Shown here: piece after piece, positions 26,134-36,146 of the stretch | How positions within the stretch are numbered: the first letter of the stretch is position 1 | How the letters are laid out: every line of letters begins with the position of its first letter | NCBI GenBank assembly: GCA_009838525.1 | Contig: VXRJ01000010.1 | Location: forward strand, 222,520 to 286,519 | Reading direction: 5' to 3' | Source of the DNA: Acidobacteriota bacterium | GTDB lineage: Bacteria; Acidobacteriota; Vicinamibacteria; Vicinamibacterales; UBA8438 | Length of the DNA stretch: 64,000 bases | Translations under genes and position numbers: made by a program | Notes under the pieces: generated by a model | The model's database searches: none | The model's input: the letters and a program-made list of their open reading frames with translations, nothing else | What the model was told of the DNA's origin: nothing

Positions 26134-27564
26134 GTGCATGTGAGAAAACTGGCCGGGTCGATGCTCCTGGCGCCGCTGCTGCTGGCCATGGCCGGCCTCG
26201 CCGCCGCCCAGGACACGCGGCTGCTAGACGCGGCCCGGGCGGCGGACTCGACGCAGGTGATCGCTCTGCTCGAACAGGGCGTTTCGGCGATTGCCCGGCA
26301 GGCGGACGGCGCGACCGCCCTGCACTGGGCTGCCCACTGGGACGACGCGGCGATGGCGGATGCGCTCGTTCGGGCCGGCGCGGATGTCGACGCGGCGAAC
26401 GACTTCGGCGCCACGCCGCTCTGGCTGAGTTGCGTCAACGGCAGTGAGACGATGGTCGAGGTCCTGCTGGCGGCCGGCGCCGATGCGAACGCGGCGCTGC
26501 CCTCGGGCGAGACGGTGCTGATGACCGCGTCCCGCAGCGGTTCGGCAGAGGCGGTTCGCCTTCTCGTGTCACACGGGGCGGACGTGAACGCTCGCGAGCA
26601 CACGCGCGGACAGACGGCGCTGATGTGGGCCGTGGCCCAGCAGCATCCCGACGTCGTGGAAGCGCTGGTCGCGCTCGGAGCGGACATCCATGTCCGCTCG
26701 GCCCCGCAGACCCGGCGCATCCACACGCGCACGGCCGGGTTCAATCCCTCCGGAGTCATCGATACCGTACTGGGCAGCAACACGCCTATCCTGTTCGCGG
26801 CTCGAACAGGCAACCTCGACGTCGCCAGGCATCTCGTGGCCGCCGGCGCCGACGTGAACGATACGGCGGCCACGGGAACGAGCGTCCTCGTCGTGGCGGC
26901 GCACAGCGGTCATTCCGCCTTGGCTCTGTTCCTCCTAGAGCAGGGCGCGGACCCGAACGCGGCCGAGGCCGGCTACTCCGCCCTGCACGCCGCCACGCTG
27001 CGCGGCGACGAGACGCTGGTGGCGGCGTTGCTGGCTCGCGGCGCGGATCCGAACGCTCCCGTGGTCCGCGGCAGCCAGGGCCGGCGCAACAGCCCGGACT
27101 ACGTGCTGGAGCACGACGTGGTCGGCGCGACCCCCTTCTGGCTGGCCGCGCACTTCGCCGAGCCCGCCATAATGCGGGCGCTGGCCGACCATGGTGCTGA
27201 GCCGCACGTGGTCGTGGGGGACGGCACGACGCCCCTGATGGCGGCCGTCGCCGCCCGCCGCCGCAGAGAACCGGGGCTGGCCGCCGACCCGGCCGAGGAC
27301 GAGCGGCTCGTGATGGAAGCGGCCAGGACGGCGATGGACGCGGGGATCGATGTCAATGCAGTGGACTCAGCCGGCAACACGGCGCTGCACATCGCGGCGT
27401 CGAGACGCCTCGACACCGTCGTCCAACTGCTTGCGGACCGGGGCGCCGAGCTGGATGCCCTGAACGACCAGGGGGAGACACCGCTCGCGCGAGCCCGTGG
27501 GCGCGGAGACGACGACAACAGCACCGTCGAGCTGCTGCGCCGCCTCGGGGCAACCGGCGGCTAG
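26134..27564 (+). CDS. Exported ankyrin-repeat protein
   Basis: This 476-residue protein has a signal peptide (RKLAGSMLLAPLLLAMAG...AAAQ) followed by about ten ankyrin repeats, such as GATALHWAAHWDDAAMADAL, GETVLMTASRSGSAEAVRLL and GNTALHIAASRRLDTVVQLL. It probably mediates protein contacts in the periplasm or at the surface. GTG 26134 is chosen because GGAGGG lies 8 nt upstream; ATG 26110 upstream has no such signal. It is 31 bp after the quinoprotein copy 3 and converges with the DUF1552 gene, overlapping its stop by 4 bp. Confidence 0.83.
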   Translation: MHVRKLAGSMLLAPLLLAMAGLAAAQDTRLLDAARAADSTQVIALLEQGVSAIARQADGATALHWAAHWDDAAMADALVRAGADVDAANDFGATPLWLSCVNGSETMVEVLLAAGADANAALPSGETVLMTASRSGSAEAVRLLVSHGADVNAREHTRGQTALMWAVAQQHPDVVEALVALGADIHVRSAPQTRRIHTRTAGFNPSGVIDTVLGSNTPILFAARTGNLDVARHLVAAGADVNDTAATGTSVLVVAAHSGHSALALFLLEQGADPNAAEAGYSALHAATLRGDETLVAALLARGADPNAPVVRGSQGRRNSPDYVLEHDVVGATPFWLAAHFAEPAIMRALADHGAEPHVVVGDGTTPLMAAVAARRRREPGLAADPAEDERLVMEAARTAMDAGIDVNAVDSAGNTALHIAASRRLDTVVQLLADRGAELDALNDQGETPLARARGRGDDDNSTVELLRRLGATGG

Positions 27565-28895
27565 ACGCCGGTCAGGCGCTCGGTGCTGAGCCTGCCGTCG
27601 CTCTTCCCCAGTCGCTCGACCGGTACGCCCAGCTTGTCCATCAGGGTCACCAGCAGATTCGGCATCAGCGGGTCGCCTTCATAGCGGATGTGGCGCCCGC
27701 CTTCGAGCTCGCCGGCGCAGCCCCCGAGCAGCAGGACCGGCAGATTGAGCGGGCTGTGCGCGTTGCTGTCCGACATGCCGCACCCATAGAGGAGCAGCAT
27801 ATTGTCGAGCAGCGATCCGTCGCCGTCCGGCGTCGCGCGGAGCTTCTCCAGGTAGCTGGCGAACATCGAGGCGTGGTACGCGTTGATCTTGGACATCGAC
27901 GCGATCTTCTCGGGCTTGTACTCGTGGTGGGAGAGCGGGTGGTGCGCGTCGGCAATGCCGATTTCGGTGTAGGTCCTCGAGCTGACCTCACGTCCCAGCA
28001 TGAACGAGGTCACACGGGTCAGATCAATCTGGTGCGCCAGGACCTGCAGGTCGAACATCAGCTCGACGTGCTCGGCGAACGTGGCCGGAATGCCCTCAGG
28101 CTGGGCCAGCTCGGGCATGTCGTAGTTCTGTCGCTGCTCCGCCCGCTGGATGCGACGCTCGATGTCCCGGACGCCCTCGAGGTACTCGTCCACCTTGAGG
28201 CCGTCGGCGGGCCCGACCTCTCGCTTGAGGTCGGCGGCCTTCCTGGTCACGGAGTCGAGAATCGAGCGGTCGCGTCGCATGCGGGCCCGGCGGACGGCGG
28301 GATCGGTGCTCCCGCTGTCCCCGAACATCTGCTCGAACACAACGCGCGGGTTGTTTTCCATCGGCAGAGGTGTCGTCCGGCTGCGCCAGCTGATGGTGTT
28401 GGTATAAACGCAGCTGTGGTTGCCGCTGCACTGGCCAGCGTTCGCCCGGCTGTCGATCGCCAGTTGCAGCGACGCCAGCTCGGTGTGCTGGCCGTACTCG
28501 CGGGCGAGCAGTTGGTCCATCGAGACGTCGGCGACCGGCGCGGTCTCGCCGGCGACGCCCGCCGCGCCGGTCAGAAACGTCGTCGACGCGCCGGCGTGGG
28601 CCGGAGTCCAGTAGCCTCGCAGACCCGAGACCACCGTGAGCTGGTCCCTGAAGGCCTCCAGCGGTTGGAGAATCGGCGTCATCTCGAACCCGCGCCCCTC
28701 CTCGGCCGGCGTCCAGTACTCCATCGCGATGCCGTTGGGGACGTAGACCACGCCGAAGCGCCTGGTGGGCGCGGCCGCGGTGCGCGACAAGGCCGACGCG
28801 GCGGGGACCATCGCGTCCAGCAACGGCAGGGCCACCGCGGCGCCCAACCCGCGCAGCACGGTGCGTCGAGGCAGCGACATCTTCTTGATGATCAT
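27561..28895 (-). CDS. DUF1552 domain protein, Tat-type signal
   Basis: This 444-residue protein begins with LPRRTVLRGLGAAVALPLLD, a twin-arginine-like export signal. RRFGVVYVPNGIAMEYWTP and LTVVSGLRGYW are characteristic DUF1552 starts. The family is common in Planctomycetes and Acidobacteriota and almost always sits beside DUF1592/DUF1588/DUF1585 genes. The biochemical role is not established. It follows the DUF1592 gene by 36 bp and is probably its operon partner. Confidence 0.88.
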   Translation of the reverse strand: MIIKKMSLPRRTVLRGLGAAVALPLLDAMVPAASALSRTAAAPTRRFGVVYVPNGIAMEYWTPAEEGRGFEMTPILQPLEAFRDQLTVVSGLRGYWTPAHAGASTTFLTGAAGVAGETAPVADVSMDQLLAREYGQHTELASLQLAIDSRANAGQCSGNHSCVYTNTISWRSRTTPLPMENNPRVVFEQMFGDSGSTDPAVRRARMRRDRSILDSVTRKAADLKREVGPADGLKVDEYLEGVRDIERRIQRAEQRQNYDMPELAQPEGIPATFAEHVELMFDLQVLAHQIDLTRVTSFMLGREVSSRTYTEIGIADAHHPLSHHEYKPEKIASMSKINAYHASMFASYLEKLRATPDGDGSLLDNMLLLYGCGMSDSNAHSPLNLPVLLLGGCAGELEGGRHIRYEGDPLMPNLLVTLMDKLGVPVERLGKSDGRLSTERLTGV

Positions 28896-28931
28896 GATGG
28901 GGACCTTGTGCGCCTTGGGGGATGTTAAGCG

Positions 28932-31421
28932 TCAGCGACCCTGAGGGTCCGGACTGCCGGCAACCCGTTCCGACTCGTCCGAACGAGCGCGGCGCCATTG
29001 AAACGGCGTGCTTTCCACGATGCCGAGCACGATCGACGACCAGCGATAGTCGTCGGTTGCGGCGTCGCGCAGGATCCGGCGCACCGCGGGACGGTCCGTG
29101 TACTCCAGCCCCCGCCCGAGCGCATACGCCAGCAGCTTCTCGGTGACGGCGGCGGCGAAGTCATCGCCCCGGCTCAACAGCACCCGCCTCAGCCCCGCCG
29201 GCCCCTCGAAAGCCTCGCCGCTGGGCATCGTCGCCGACGCGTCGATGGGCCGGCCGGCTTCGCTGGCGGCGCGCCAGAGGCCGATGGCGTCGTAGTTCTC
29301 GAGGGCGAAACCGAGGGGATCCATCGGCGCGTGACAGCCCGCGCAGGCGGGGTTGGCGCGATGCCGCTCGAGCCGGTCCCGGACCGATGCAGGCTCGCCC
29401 CCCTCGCCGCGGTCCGGCAGCCCCGGCACGTTCGGCGGCGGCTCGGGCGGCGGTGCTCCCAGGATGGTCTCGAGCAGCCACTTCCCGCGCACGACCGGCG
29501 ACGTCCGGTTGGGATAGGAGGTCACCATCAGGAGGCCCCCGTGGCCGAGGAGGCCGCCGCGCGGATGGTCGCGGTCGAACGTCACCCGCCGGAAGCGGTC
29601 GCCGTAGACCCCCGGGATGCCGTAGTGCCGCGCGAGCCGCTCGTTGACGAACGTGTAGTTGGCGCTGAGCAGCTCCAGGAGGCTCCGGTCCTCGCGGAGG
29701 TTGCTGTCGACGAACAGCTCGGTCTCGCGCCGGAACGCCTCGCGCAGGTTCTCGTCGAACTCGGGATAGTCGGCCGACTCGCGCTCCTGCGACTCGAGGT
29801 TGCGCAGTCGCAGCCACTGGCTCGCGAAGTTGTCGACAAGGGCCCGCGAGCGGCCGTCGGCGAGCAGGCGGCGCGTCTGCCGCTCGAGCTCCGCCGGATC
29901 CTGGAGCCGCCCGTCGGCCGCGGCCTCGAGCAGCTCGTCGTCGGGGATGCTGCTCCACAGGAAGAACGACAGCCGCGACGCCAGCTCGAGGTCGGCGAGA
30001 CGATAGGGCGTCCCTGGTGCGGCGCCCGCCGGATCGCGCTCGATGCGGAACAGGAACTCGGGGTCGACCAGCATCCGTTCCAGCGCGAACTGGATGCCGT
30101 CGTCGAAGCCGCCGTCGCGCCGCCCGGTGCGGAAGAAGTCGAGCAGCGCGTCGAGATCCCCATCGTCGACGGGCCGGCGATACGCCCGGCGGGCGAGCTT
30201 CTCGAGAATCCGGCCGGCGCAGGCCTGCTCCTCGTCGGCCGCGGCTCCCGCCGCGGGCCGGCAGGCGAAGATCTCGCGGCGGCTCGGCGTATCGCCGGGA
30301 CCTTCCACGTTGTAGGGGCCGCCAATCGCGACCTGCTCCACCGCCGCGTCGTCGTCGTAGCGCTCGTCGACGAAGCGGCCGTAGCCCCGGTTGCGCGGCT
30401 GCAGCACGCCCTCCAGCTCCGACAGCCGCCGCACGAACGAGACGCCCACCGTCCGCTGGCCCGCCTTCGCCGGGAAGCGGACCTCCAGGTGAGAGTCGCC
30501 GGTGTTCATGTAGTACTCCCAGTCGGGGTCCCCGGCGATGTTCCCCGAGAAGCTCAGCGGGGCCATCTGCCCGACCGCGTCGGCGTCGCCGACCTCGAAC
30601 CGCTCGACGAGGGCGCCGTCCACGCGCACGTCGAGTTCCTGAGGCGCTGCGAAGCCGAGGATGTAGTCCGAGAAGTTCCGGTGGAGGCGGATCCGGATCG
30701 TGTACTCGCCGTCGACGGGGAAGTAGTGCGGAATCGCGATGCCGCCGCGGGAGCCGAACGACAGCCGTTCGTCCTGCCGGTCGTTCTGGACCAGGCCGGG
30801 ATGCACGCGGTAGGTCGCGACGGCGGGACCGACGGGGGGAATGCCGACGGCGAGGCGGCTGATCCGGCGCGCCGCCGAGAGGTATCGCGCCATCAGGTCC
30901 GGCGAGATCGAGAGCACGTCCCCGTTGTTGTCGAATCCGTGCTCGTAGGTGTCATCGGCCGGCAGCAGCTCGGCGACGTCGACGTCGACCGCGAGCAGAT
31001 CGCGGACGGCGGCGTGGTACTCGGCCCGATTCAGGCGGTGGAACGATTCGCCGCGGCCCGGGTCCGGGCTGACCATGGCCACCGTGTCGATCTCAGTCTC
31101 GAGCCAGGAGGCGACGGCGCGGTACGTGTTCTCCGCGGGCCGCGGGTTCCCCGCGGGCGGCATGGTCCGCGCACGGAGCTTGAGGATGACCCGCTCCCAG
31201 GTCTCGGCGTCGGCGCCGACGTCGGCCAGGTCGTGGGCGTCGAGGGCCAGATCCGCCGTGCGCAACCTATCGTTGTGGCAGCGCACGCAGAAACCGTCGA
31301 GCGTCGCGCGAACCGACTCGGCGGAAGCGGGCTCCGCCGGCTCCGACGTCTGGGCGACAGCGATCTCCGGGCGGCCGAGGGCGGCCAGCACGCCGACCAG
31401 GACGGCCAGGATCCGGACCAT
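28932..31421 (-). CDS. DUF1592/DUF1587/DUF1588/DUF1585 multidomain protein with a cytochrome c-like site
   Basis: This 829-residue exported protein has a signal peptide followed by CVRCH at 45-49, a c-type heme attachment motif. LRARTMPPAGNPRP may provide the Met ligand. RLNRAEYHAAVRDLLAVD is the DUF1587 start, and a carbohydrate-binding-like region follows (YTIRIRLHRNFSDY). DUF1592 and DUF1588 follow (LASRLSFFLWSSIPDDELL, RGGLLGHGGLLMVTSYPNRT). CAGCHAPMDPLGFALENYD is a second CxxCH, and the C-terminus is DUF1585 (LLAYALGRGLEYTDR). Two heme sites suggest periplasmic redox chemistry. ATG 31421 is chosen for its signal peptide; in-frame GTG codons a little upstream are possible. Confidence 0.87.
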   Translation of the reverse strand: MVRILAVLVGVLAALGRPEIAVAQTSEPAEPASAESVRATLDGFCVRCHNDRLRTADLALDAHDLADVGADAETWERVILKLRARTMPPAGNPRPAENTYRAVASWLETEIDTVAMVSPDPGRGESFHRLNRAEYHAAVRDLLAVDVDVAELLPADDTYEHGFDNNGDVLSISPDLMARYLSAARRISRLAVGIPPVGPAVATYRVHPGLVQNDRQDERLSFGSRGGIAIPHYFPVDGEYTIRIRLHRNFSDYILGFAAPQELDVRVDGALVERFEVGDADAVGQMAPLSFSGNIAGDPDWEYYMNTGDSHLEVRFPAKAGQRTVGVSFVRRLSELEGVLQPRNRGYGRFVDERYDDDAAVEQVAIGGPYNVEGPGDTPSRREIFACRPAAGAAADEEQACAGRILEKLARRAYRRPVDDGDLDALLDFFRTGRRDGGFDDGIQFALERMLVDPEFLFRIERDPAGAAPGTPYRLADLELASRLSFFLWSSIPDDELLEAAADGRLQDPAELERQTRRLLADGRSRALVDNFASQWLRLRNLESQERESADYPEFDENLREAFRRETELFVDSNLREDRSLLELLSANYTFVNERLARHYGIPGVYGDRFRRVTFDRDHPRGGLLGHGGLLMVTSYPNRTSPVVRGKWLLETILGAPPPEPPPNVPGLPDRGEGGEPASVRDRLERHRANPACAGCHAPMDPLGFALENYDAIGLWRAASEAGRPIDASATMPSGEAFEGPAGLRRVLLSRGDDFAAAVTEKLLAYALGRGLEYTDRPAVRRILRDAATDDYRWSSIVLGIVESTPFQWRRARSDESERVAGSPDPQGR

Positions 31422-31629
31422 CGAACGGGCTCGGGCCGCCACCAGCGCATGCACCCGCTGATGATAGTGCCGAATGGCCGAAGTCGAAAGTTCGGTGTCG
31501 CGCACTTCGCGCCAACGCGCTCCCGCGCTGGCTGCATCGTTACAATTGGCACCGACCACATTCCAGTCGCAAGTCCCAACACCCAGCGATACGAGTGTTG
31601 GCCGCACCAGGATAGTCACTCCGAAAGCG

Positions 31630-33396
31630 ATGACTCGCCGATGCCTGTCGACGGTCGCCTCGGTTGCGCTCGTGGCGACCGCCGTTTCTCTGGCGGGATC
31701 GGTCGGGGCGACGCAGGTTCCTACCAGCGATCAGGACGGTGCGGCGGGGCGGGTGACGCTCTCCGTCGTCGGCACGACGGACCTGCACGGCCGGGTGTTT
31801 CCCAGCGATGGTCAGGGAGGCCTCGCACTGCTGGGCGGCTACCTGCGCAATCTGCGCGCGGCGCGAGCGACAGACGGAGGTGCGGTGCTGCTGCTGGACG
31901 CGGGCGACACCTTCGAGGGCGGGATTGCTTCCAACATCTCCGAGGGAGCCCTGGTCGTCGATGCCTACAACGCGCTCGGCTACAACGCGCTCGCCATCGG
32001 CAACCACGAGTTCGACTACGGGGCGATCGACACCGTAGCCGGCGGCGGCAGCGGCGCGCCGGACCCGCGCGGGGCGCTCAAGGCGGCAGCCGCGCGCGCC
32101 CGGTTTCCGTTTCTGGCGGCGAACCTGATCGACGCGTCGACCGGGCGCGTGCCGGACTGGCCGAACGTGCGGCCGTCCACGCTGGTCGAAGCGGCGGGCC
32201 TGCGCGTGGGCATCGTCGGCGTCATGACCCGCGACGGTCTGACGAGGACGCTCGCCGCCAATGTCCAGGGGCTGGACACGACGGCTCTCGGACCCGTCGT
32301 CGAGGACGAGGCGCGGCGCCTGCGCGAGCGGGGCGCCGACTTGGTGCTGGTTCTGGCACACGCTGGTGGCGCGTGCTTCGAGTTCGACGATCCCGCCGAC
32401 CTGTCGTCGTGTGACGACGATGCCGAGATCTTCGGGCTGGCCCGGCGGCTGCCACCGGGTCTCGTCGATGCGATCGTCGCCGGACACTCCCATCGGGCGG
32501 TGGCGCACCAGGTCGCGGGCATCCCGATCATCCAGGCCTATTCGCGGGGTAGCGCGTTCGCGCGGGTCGATCTGACCGTCGAGCGCGCCGTGGGGGTCGT
32601 CGCCGCGCGGCTCTTTCCTCCCCAGGCGGTCTGCGCCGCCGTCGCCGCGGACGGGTGGTCCTGCGCGGCCGGTGGCGACGGGAGGCCAGCGGTTTACGAG
32701 GATGCGCCGGTCCGGCCCGACGCGTCAGTCGTCGCCGCGATGCAACCGGAGCTCGAGCGCGTGAACCGCTGGCGCGCCGAGCCGGTGGGCATAACCCTGG
32801 AAGCACCCGTCCCGCGGAACCGGGACGGCGCCGAGTCGCCCCTTGGCAACCTTTTCGCGGATGCGTTCCTGGCCGCCGTCCCGCACGCCGACCTCGCGAT
32901 CGGCATGGGAGCCAGGCGCGGCGGATTGCGTGGGGACCTGCCGGCCGGCGCGCTCACGCGGGGGCAGCTCTACGACGTGTTTGCCTTCGACAATCGAATC
33001 GCCGTCCTGACGATGACGGGAGCACAGCTGCAGCAGGCGTTGGCTGGCGAGCTGGCGCGCGAGCGGGTACGCAATCCGCGAGGGATGCCGAGCGTGTCGG
33101 GAGTCCGCGTCAGGCTGACGTGCGCTGGCGTCGGCCGGCAATTCGAGATCGTCCGGCTAACGGGAGCACCGATCCATCCGGAAGAAACGATAGTCGTGGC
33201 GGCCACGGACTTCTTCGCCCGGCGCGCCGCACGCAACGTCGACGCCGTCTCACCGGGGGCGGCGCTGGCGTCGGCCCCGCTCGTCCGGGAGGCCGTCTCC
33301 CATTGGCTCACCGCTCGCGGCGGACGAATCAGCCCCGCCGACTTCGCGACGCCGCCGCGCTGGGAACTTCCCGACGGTGGAGCCTGCCTCGATTGA
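31630..33396 (+). CDS. 5'-nucleotidase/metallophosphatase (UshA-like)
   Basis: This 588-residue exported protein has an N-terminal signal peptide and a calcineurin-like phosphatase domain. Its metal ligands are TTDLHGR, LDAGDTFEG, GNHEFDYG, VLAHAGG and VAGHSHR. The C-terminal 5'-nucleotidase domain has SPLGNLFADAFL, RGGLRGDLPAG and YDVFAFDNRIAVLTMTG. It should dephosphorylate nucleotides or related phosphoesters in the periplasm. ATG 31630 opens the signal peptide. It is divergent from the DUF1592 gene. Confidence 0.9.
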   Translation: MTRRCLSTVASVALVATAVSLAGSVGATQVPTSDQDGAAGRVTLSVVGTTDLHGRVFPSDGQGGLALLGGYLRNLRAARATDGGAVLLLDAGDTFEGGIASNISEGALVVDAYNALGYNALAIGNHEFDYGAIDTVAGGGSGAPDPRGALKAAAARARFPFLAANLIDASTGRVPDWPNVRPSTLVEAAGLRVGIVGVMTRDGLTRTLAANVQGLDTTALGPVVEDEARRLRERGADLVLVLAHAGGACFEFDDPADLSSCDDDAEIFGLARRLPPGLVDAIVAGHSHRAVAHQVAGIPIIQAYSRGSAFARVDLTVERAVGVVAARLFPPQAVCAAVAADGWSCAAGGDGRPAVYEDAPVRPDASVVAAMQPELERVNRWRAEPVGITLEAPVPRNRDGAESPLGNLFADAFLAAVPHADLAIGMGARRGGLRGDLPAGALTRGQLYDVFAFDNRIAVLTMTGAQLQQALAGELARERVRNPRGMPSVSGVRVRLTCAGVGRQFEIVRLTGAPIHPEETIVVAATDFFARRAARNVDAVSPGAALASAPLVREAVSHWLTARGGRISPADFATPPRWELPDGGACLD

Positions 33397-33427
33397 CCGG
33401 CGCGCCCCGCACGGGCACGACGCCCGG

Positions 33428-34594
33428 CTATTGAGCGACCGCGTACTTCGTGAACGCCCCACCCGCGAAGCGGAGTGAGTTCGGACCCTCGGCGGCGAAC
33501 ACGTTGCCGTCCGCGTCGACCGCGACGCCTTCGCCGGCCGCGCCCTGGTACGGCCGTGTCTCCGCTTCGAACGGCGGGATATAACCCGTGATGCGGTCCT
33601 CGCTCACATGCCCGATGCGCACGCCGTTCACCCAGTTCGGATGGCTGGTCGGGCTCGATTCCGAGTCGATCGCATACAGCATGTCGTCCTCGGTGATGAA
33701 GATGCCGCTGATGCGTCCGTAGGAGTAGAGGGAGTCCAGGTAGTTGCCGTCCTGATCGAAGATCTCGATACGGTGGTTGCCGCGGTCCGCGACGAAGAGG
33801 CGCCCCTGGGAATCGAACGCCAGCGCGTGGGGAGTCCGGAACTCACCGTGCAGCGTGCCGATGCGGCCCCACTCCTTGATGAACGTGCCGTCGGGGGCGA
33901 ACTTCAGGATGCGGCCGGTGGCCCCCGCCTCGCGCCCCGCCTCAATCGCCTGGTTGGTGGTCATGCCCTGGCCGCCGTGGCCGTCCGCGACGTAGATGCT
34001 GCCGTCCGGCCCGGTGACGACGTCGTTCGGCTGGTTGAACTGATTCGGCCCGCTCCCCGGCTGGCCCGGCGTGCCGAGGCTCATGAGGAGCTCGCCGTCG
34101 GGACTGAACTTGTGGACCTGGTGACCCTTGGTCCCTTCCTGGTTGCCCACGAAGTCGGTCACCCACACGTTGCCGTCGGCGTCCACGTGGATACCGTGCG
34201 GCGTCATCATCACACCGCCGCCGAAGTTCGCCAGTACTTCCCCGGTGTGGCGGTCGAACTTGAAGATCGGATCGACGGGGTTGGAATCGCAGTTGACCGG
34301 CACGCCGCCTCCGAAGGAGCCGGCGCCGCAGCGCTCGTACGCCCAGACGTGGCCGTCGTGCGGGTCGATATCGATCCCGGCGGTCGACCCCCACTCCCGG
34401 CCCTCGGGCAGCTCGCCCCAATTCGCAATCACGGTCGCGGTCGGATTGGGCAGGCCCTCACCCGTGATCGTGTTGCCATTCACCGGGTCCGGAGCCGCGG
34501 CGGATTCGGCCGGCGTTTCCGTCGCGCCGGCGCACCCGGCCAGCACGAGAGCGCCGCAGAACAGGAACGTGGACATCAGATATCGTGACGACAT
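33428..34594 (-). CDS. NHL-repeat beta-propeller lipoprotein
   Basis: This 388-residue lipoprotein has the lipobox LAGC (near residue 21) and six-bladed NHL-type repeats. Examples are PHGIHVDADGNVWVTDFVG, QPNDVVTGPDGSIYVADGHG and PHALAFDSQGRLFVADRGN. Such proteins resemble peptidyl-alpha-hydroxyglycine lyase and other propeller lyases or scaffolds, and no active site can be assigned. ATG 34594 starts the lipoprotein signal. A 348-bp gap separates it from the divergent sugar dehydrogenase. Confidence 0.83.
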   Translation of the reverse strand: MSSRYLMSTFLFCGALVLAGCAGATETPAESAAAPDPVNGNTITGEGLPNPTATVIANWGELPEGREWGSTAGIDIDPHDGHVWAYERCGAGSFGGGVPVNCDSNPVDPIFKFDRHTGEVLANFGGGVMMTPHGIHVDADGNVWVTDFVGNQEGTKGHQVHKFSPDGELLMSLGTPGQPGSGPNQFNQPNDVVTGPDGSIYVADGHGGQGMTTNQAIEAGREAGATGRILKFAPDGTFIKEWGRIGTLHGEFRTPHALAFDSQGRLFVADRGNHRIEIFDQDGNYLDSLYSYGRISGIFITEDDMLYAIDSESSPTSHPNWVNGVRIGHVSEDRITGYIPPFEAETRPYQGAAGEGVAVDADGNVFAAEGPNSLRFAGGAFTKYAVAQ

Positions 34595-34942
34595 GGCATC
34601 TCTCCCATCGAATTCACGGTTCGTGATTTCTGGCCCCATGGTAGCCCGAAACCCCCGGCTCGCAGCTATCGTCGCGTTGGGCCGACGGTGACCGATGGCT
34701 TCACGGGGAGTGCGCCCGACCTTGGAGCGCTGGAGGTCGGTGTCGCCGAGCCGCACTATGGACCTCGCGGGGCGACGGCCGGCTGAGGAGGGCCGCAGCA
34801 GGTCCGGTGTGCGCCAGCGGGCAAACCGTGCGCTCCCAGGTAAGCGCCGCGCCCGCTGTCGCTGTCTGTATCCATACGACCATTTCGGGAACGGGGCCTG
34901 TTTCGACAGGTACCGTGACGCCCGCGCTACAGGAGTTTCAAG
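34595..34942. other. 348-bp intergenic region between divergent genes
   Basis: No convincing gene is seen. It should hold the promoters of the NHL lipoprotein and the sugar dehydrogenase. A small hairpin CCTGT-TTCG-ACAGG with a UUCG loop lies at 34897-34910. An AGGAG ribosome-binding site precedes the plus-strand ATG at 34943. I see no clear -35/-10 pair. Confidence 0.6.
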
Positions 34943-36100
34943 ATGATCCGTACCGCCTTCGCCGGCGCCACCGTGGCGTTGACCCTCGTCGGAACCCAGA
35001 TCGCCGCCCAGGAGATTCACCGGTCCGCCTATCACGACTATCGCGCCGTAACCGTCGTCGACGGCCTCGAAGTGCCCTGGTCCATCACGTGGCTGCCGAA
35101 CGGCGACCTGCTTGTCACCGAACGCCCGGGGCGGCTTCGCATCGTTCGCGATGGGGCCCTGCTGCCCGATCCGGTTCCGGGTGTGCCGGAGGTCGTCGCG
35201 GAGGGGCAGGGCGGTCTGTTCGACGTGCTCCCGCACCCTGACTTTGCCACCAACCGCCTGCTGTATCTGAGCTACGCCCGGCCGACGCCGGAGGGTTCGA
35301 CGACGGCGGTCATCAGAGGCCGGTTCGAGGACGATCGGCTCACCGACGTCGTCGACGTTTTCGAGGCGCAATCACAAGGCCGTGGTCACTACGGGGGCCG
35401 GCTCGCCTGGAACCACGACGGCTACCTTTTCGTCTCCGTGGGCGATCGGATGGCGCGCCCGGCCGGCGATCTGGGCGCGCACCCCGCGCAGGACCTGTCG
35501 AACCACCATGGCGTTACCCTTCGCCTCCACGACGATGGCCGCGTCCCGGACGACAACCCGTTCGCCGGGCAGGGTGATGCCCTGCCCGAGATCTGGAGCT
35601 ACGGACACCGGAACGCGCAGGGGCTGCTCGTGCACCCGGAGACCGGCGATCTTTGGGTGAACGAACACGGCCCGCAGGGTGGCGACGAACTCAACCTGGT
35701 ACAACCCGGCCGGAACTACGGCTGGCCGGTGGTCGGCTACGGCGTGAACTACAGGAGCGGGTCGGCCATCCATGCCGGGACCCACGGCGAGGGCATGGAA
35801 TCGCCGTCGCATTTCTGGGTCCCTTCGATCGGCACGTCCGGCCTGATGGTCTACACGGGCGACCGGTTCCCGGAATGGCAGGGCAGCTTCTTCAATGGCG
35901 GGCTGTCGGGGCAACAGCTCGCACGCCTCACGCCAAGTGTCGACCAGCCGGGGCAGATAGAACAGGAAGAGACGCTGGCCTACGGGATCGGCAGGGTCCG
36001 GGACGTCCGGCAGGGGCCGGACGGCTACATCTACTTGGCGGTCGAGGAACGTGAAGGGCCGGGCTGGATCGTGCGGCTCGAACCGGTGGCCCGCCAGTAG
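34943..36100 (+). CDS. PQQ-dependent aldose sugar dehydrogenase (YliI/soluble GDH type)
   Basis: This 385-residue exported six-bladed propeller has a signal peptide ending at IAAQ. Family motifs are VPWSITWLPNGDLLVTERPGRL, HYGGRLAWNHDGYLFVSVGDR (catalytic His region), YGHRNAQGLLVHPETGDLWVNEHGPQGGDELN (calcium and PQQ loops) and NYGWPVVGYG. It oxidises aldoses to lactones using PQQ. It is distinct from the eight-bladed alcohol-dehydrogenase-like quinoproteins in this window. The gene has AGGAG upstream of its ATG and converges with an ACHEGN-family gene. Confidence 0.9.
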   Translation: MIRTAFAGATVALTLVGTQIAAQEIHRSAYHDYRAVTVVDGLEVPWSITWLPNGDLLVTERPGRLRIVRDGALLPDPVPGVPEVVAEGQGGLFDVLPHPDFATNRLLYLSYARPTPEGSTTAVIRGRFEDDRLTDVVDVFEAQSQGRGHYGGRLAWNHDGYLFVSVGDRMARPAGDLGAHPAQDLSNHHGVTLRLHDDGRVPDDNPFAGQGDALPEIWSYGHRNAQGLLVHPETGDLWVNEHGPQGGDELNLVQPGRNYGWPVVGYGVNYRSGSAIHAGTHGEGMESPSHFWVPSIGTSGLMVYTGDRFPEWQGSFFNGGLSGQQLARLTPSVDQPGQIEQEETLAYGIGRVRDVRQGPDGYIYLAVEEREGPGWIVRLEPVARQ

Positions 36101-36146
36101 CGGTCCCGCGGTGGGCGCGCTGGCCGACGGGGCCCGATCCCTTCGC

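Noticed and set aside
28998-32414. 1138-codon open frame antisense to the DUF1592 gene
   Set aside because: Same reasoning; it also crosses the divergent 5'-nucleotidase start.
33412-33426. Short hairpin CGGGC-ACGAC-GCCCG between convergent genes
   Set aside because: Only 5 bp and expected by chance in high-GC sequence.
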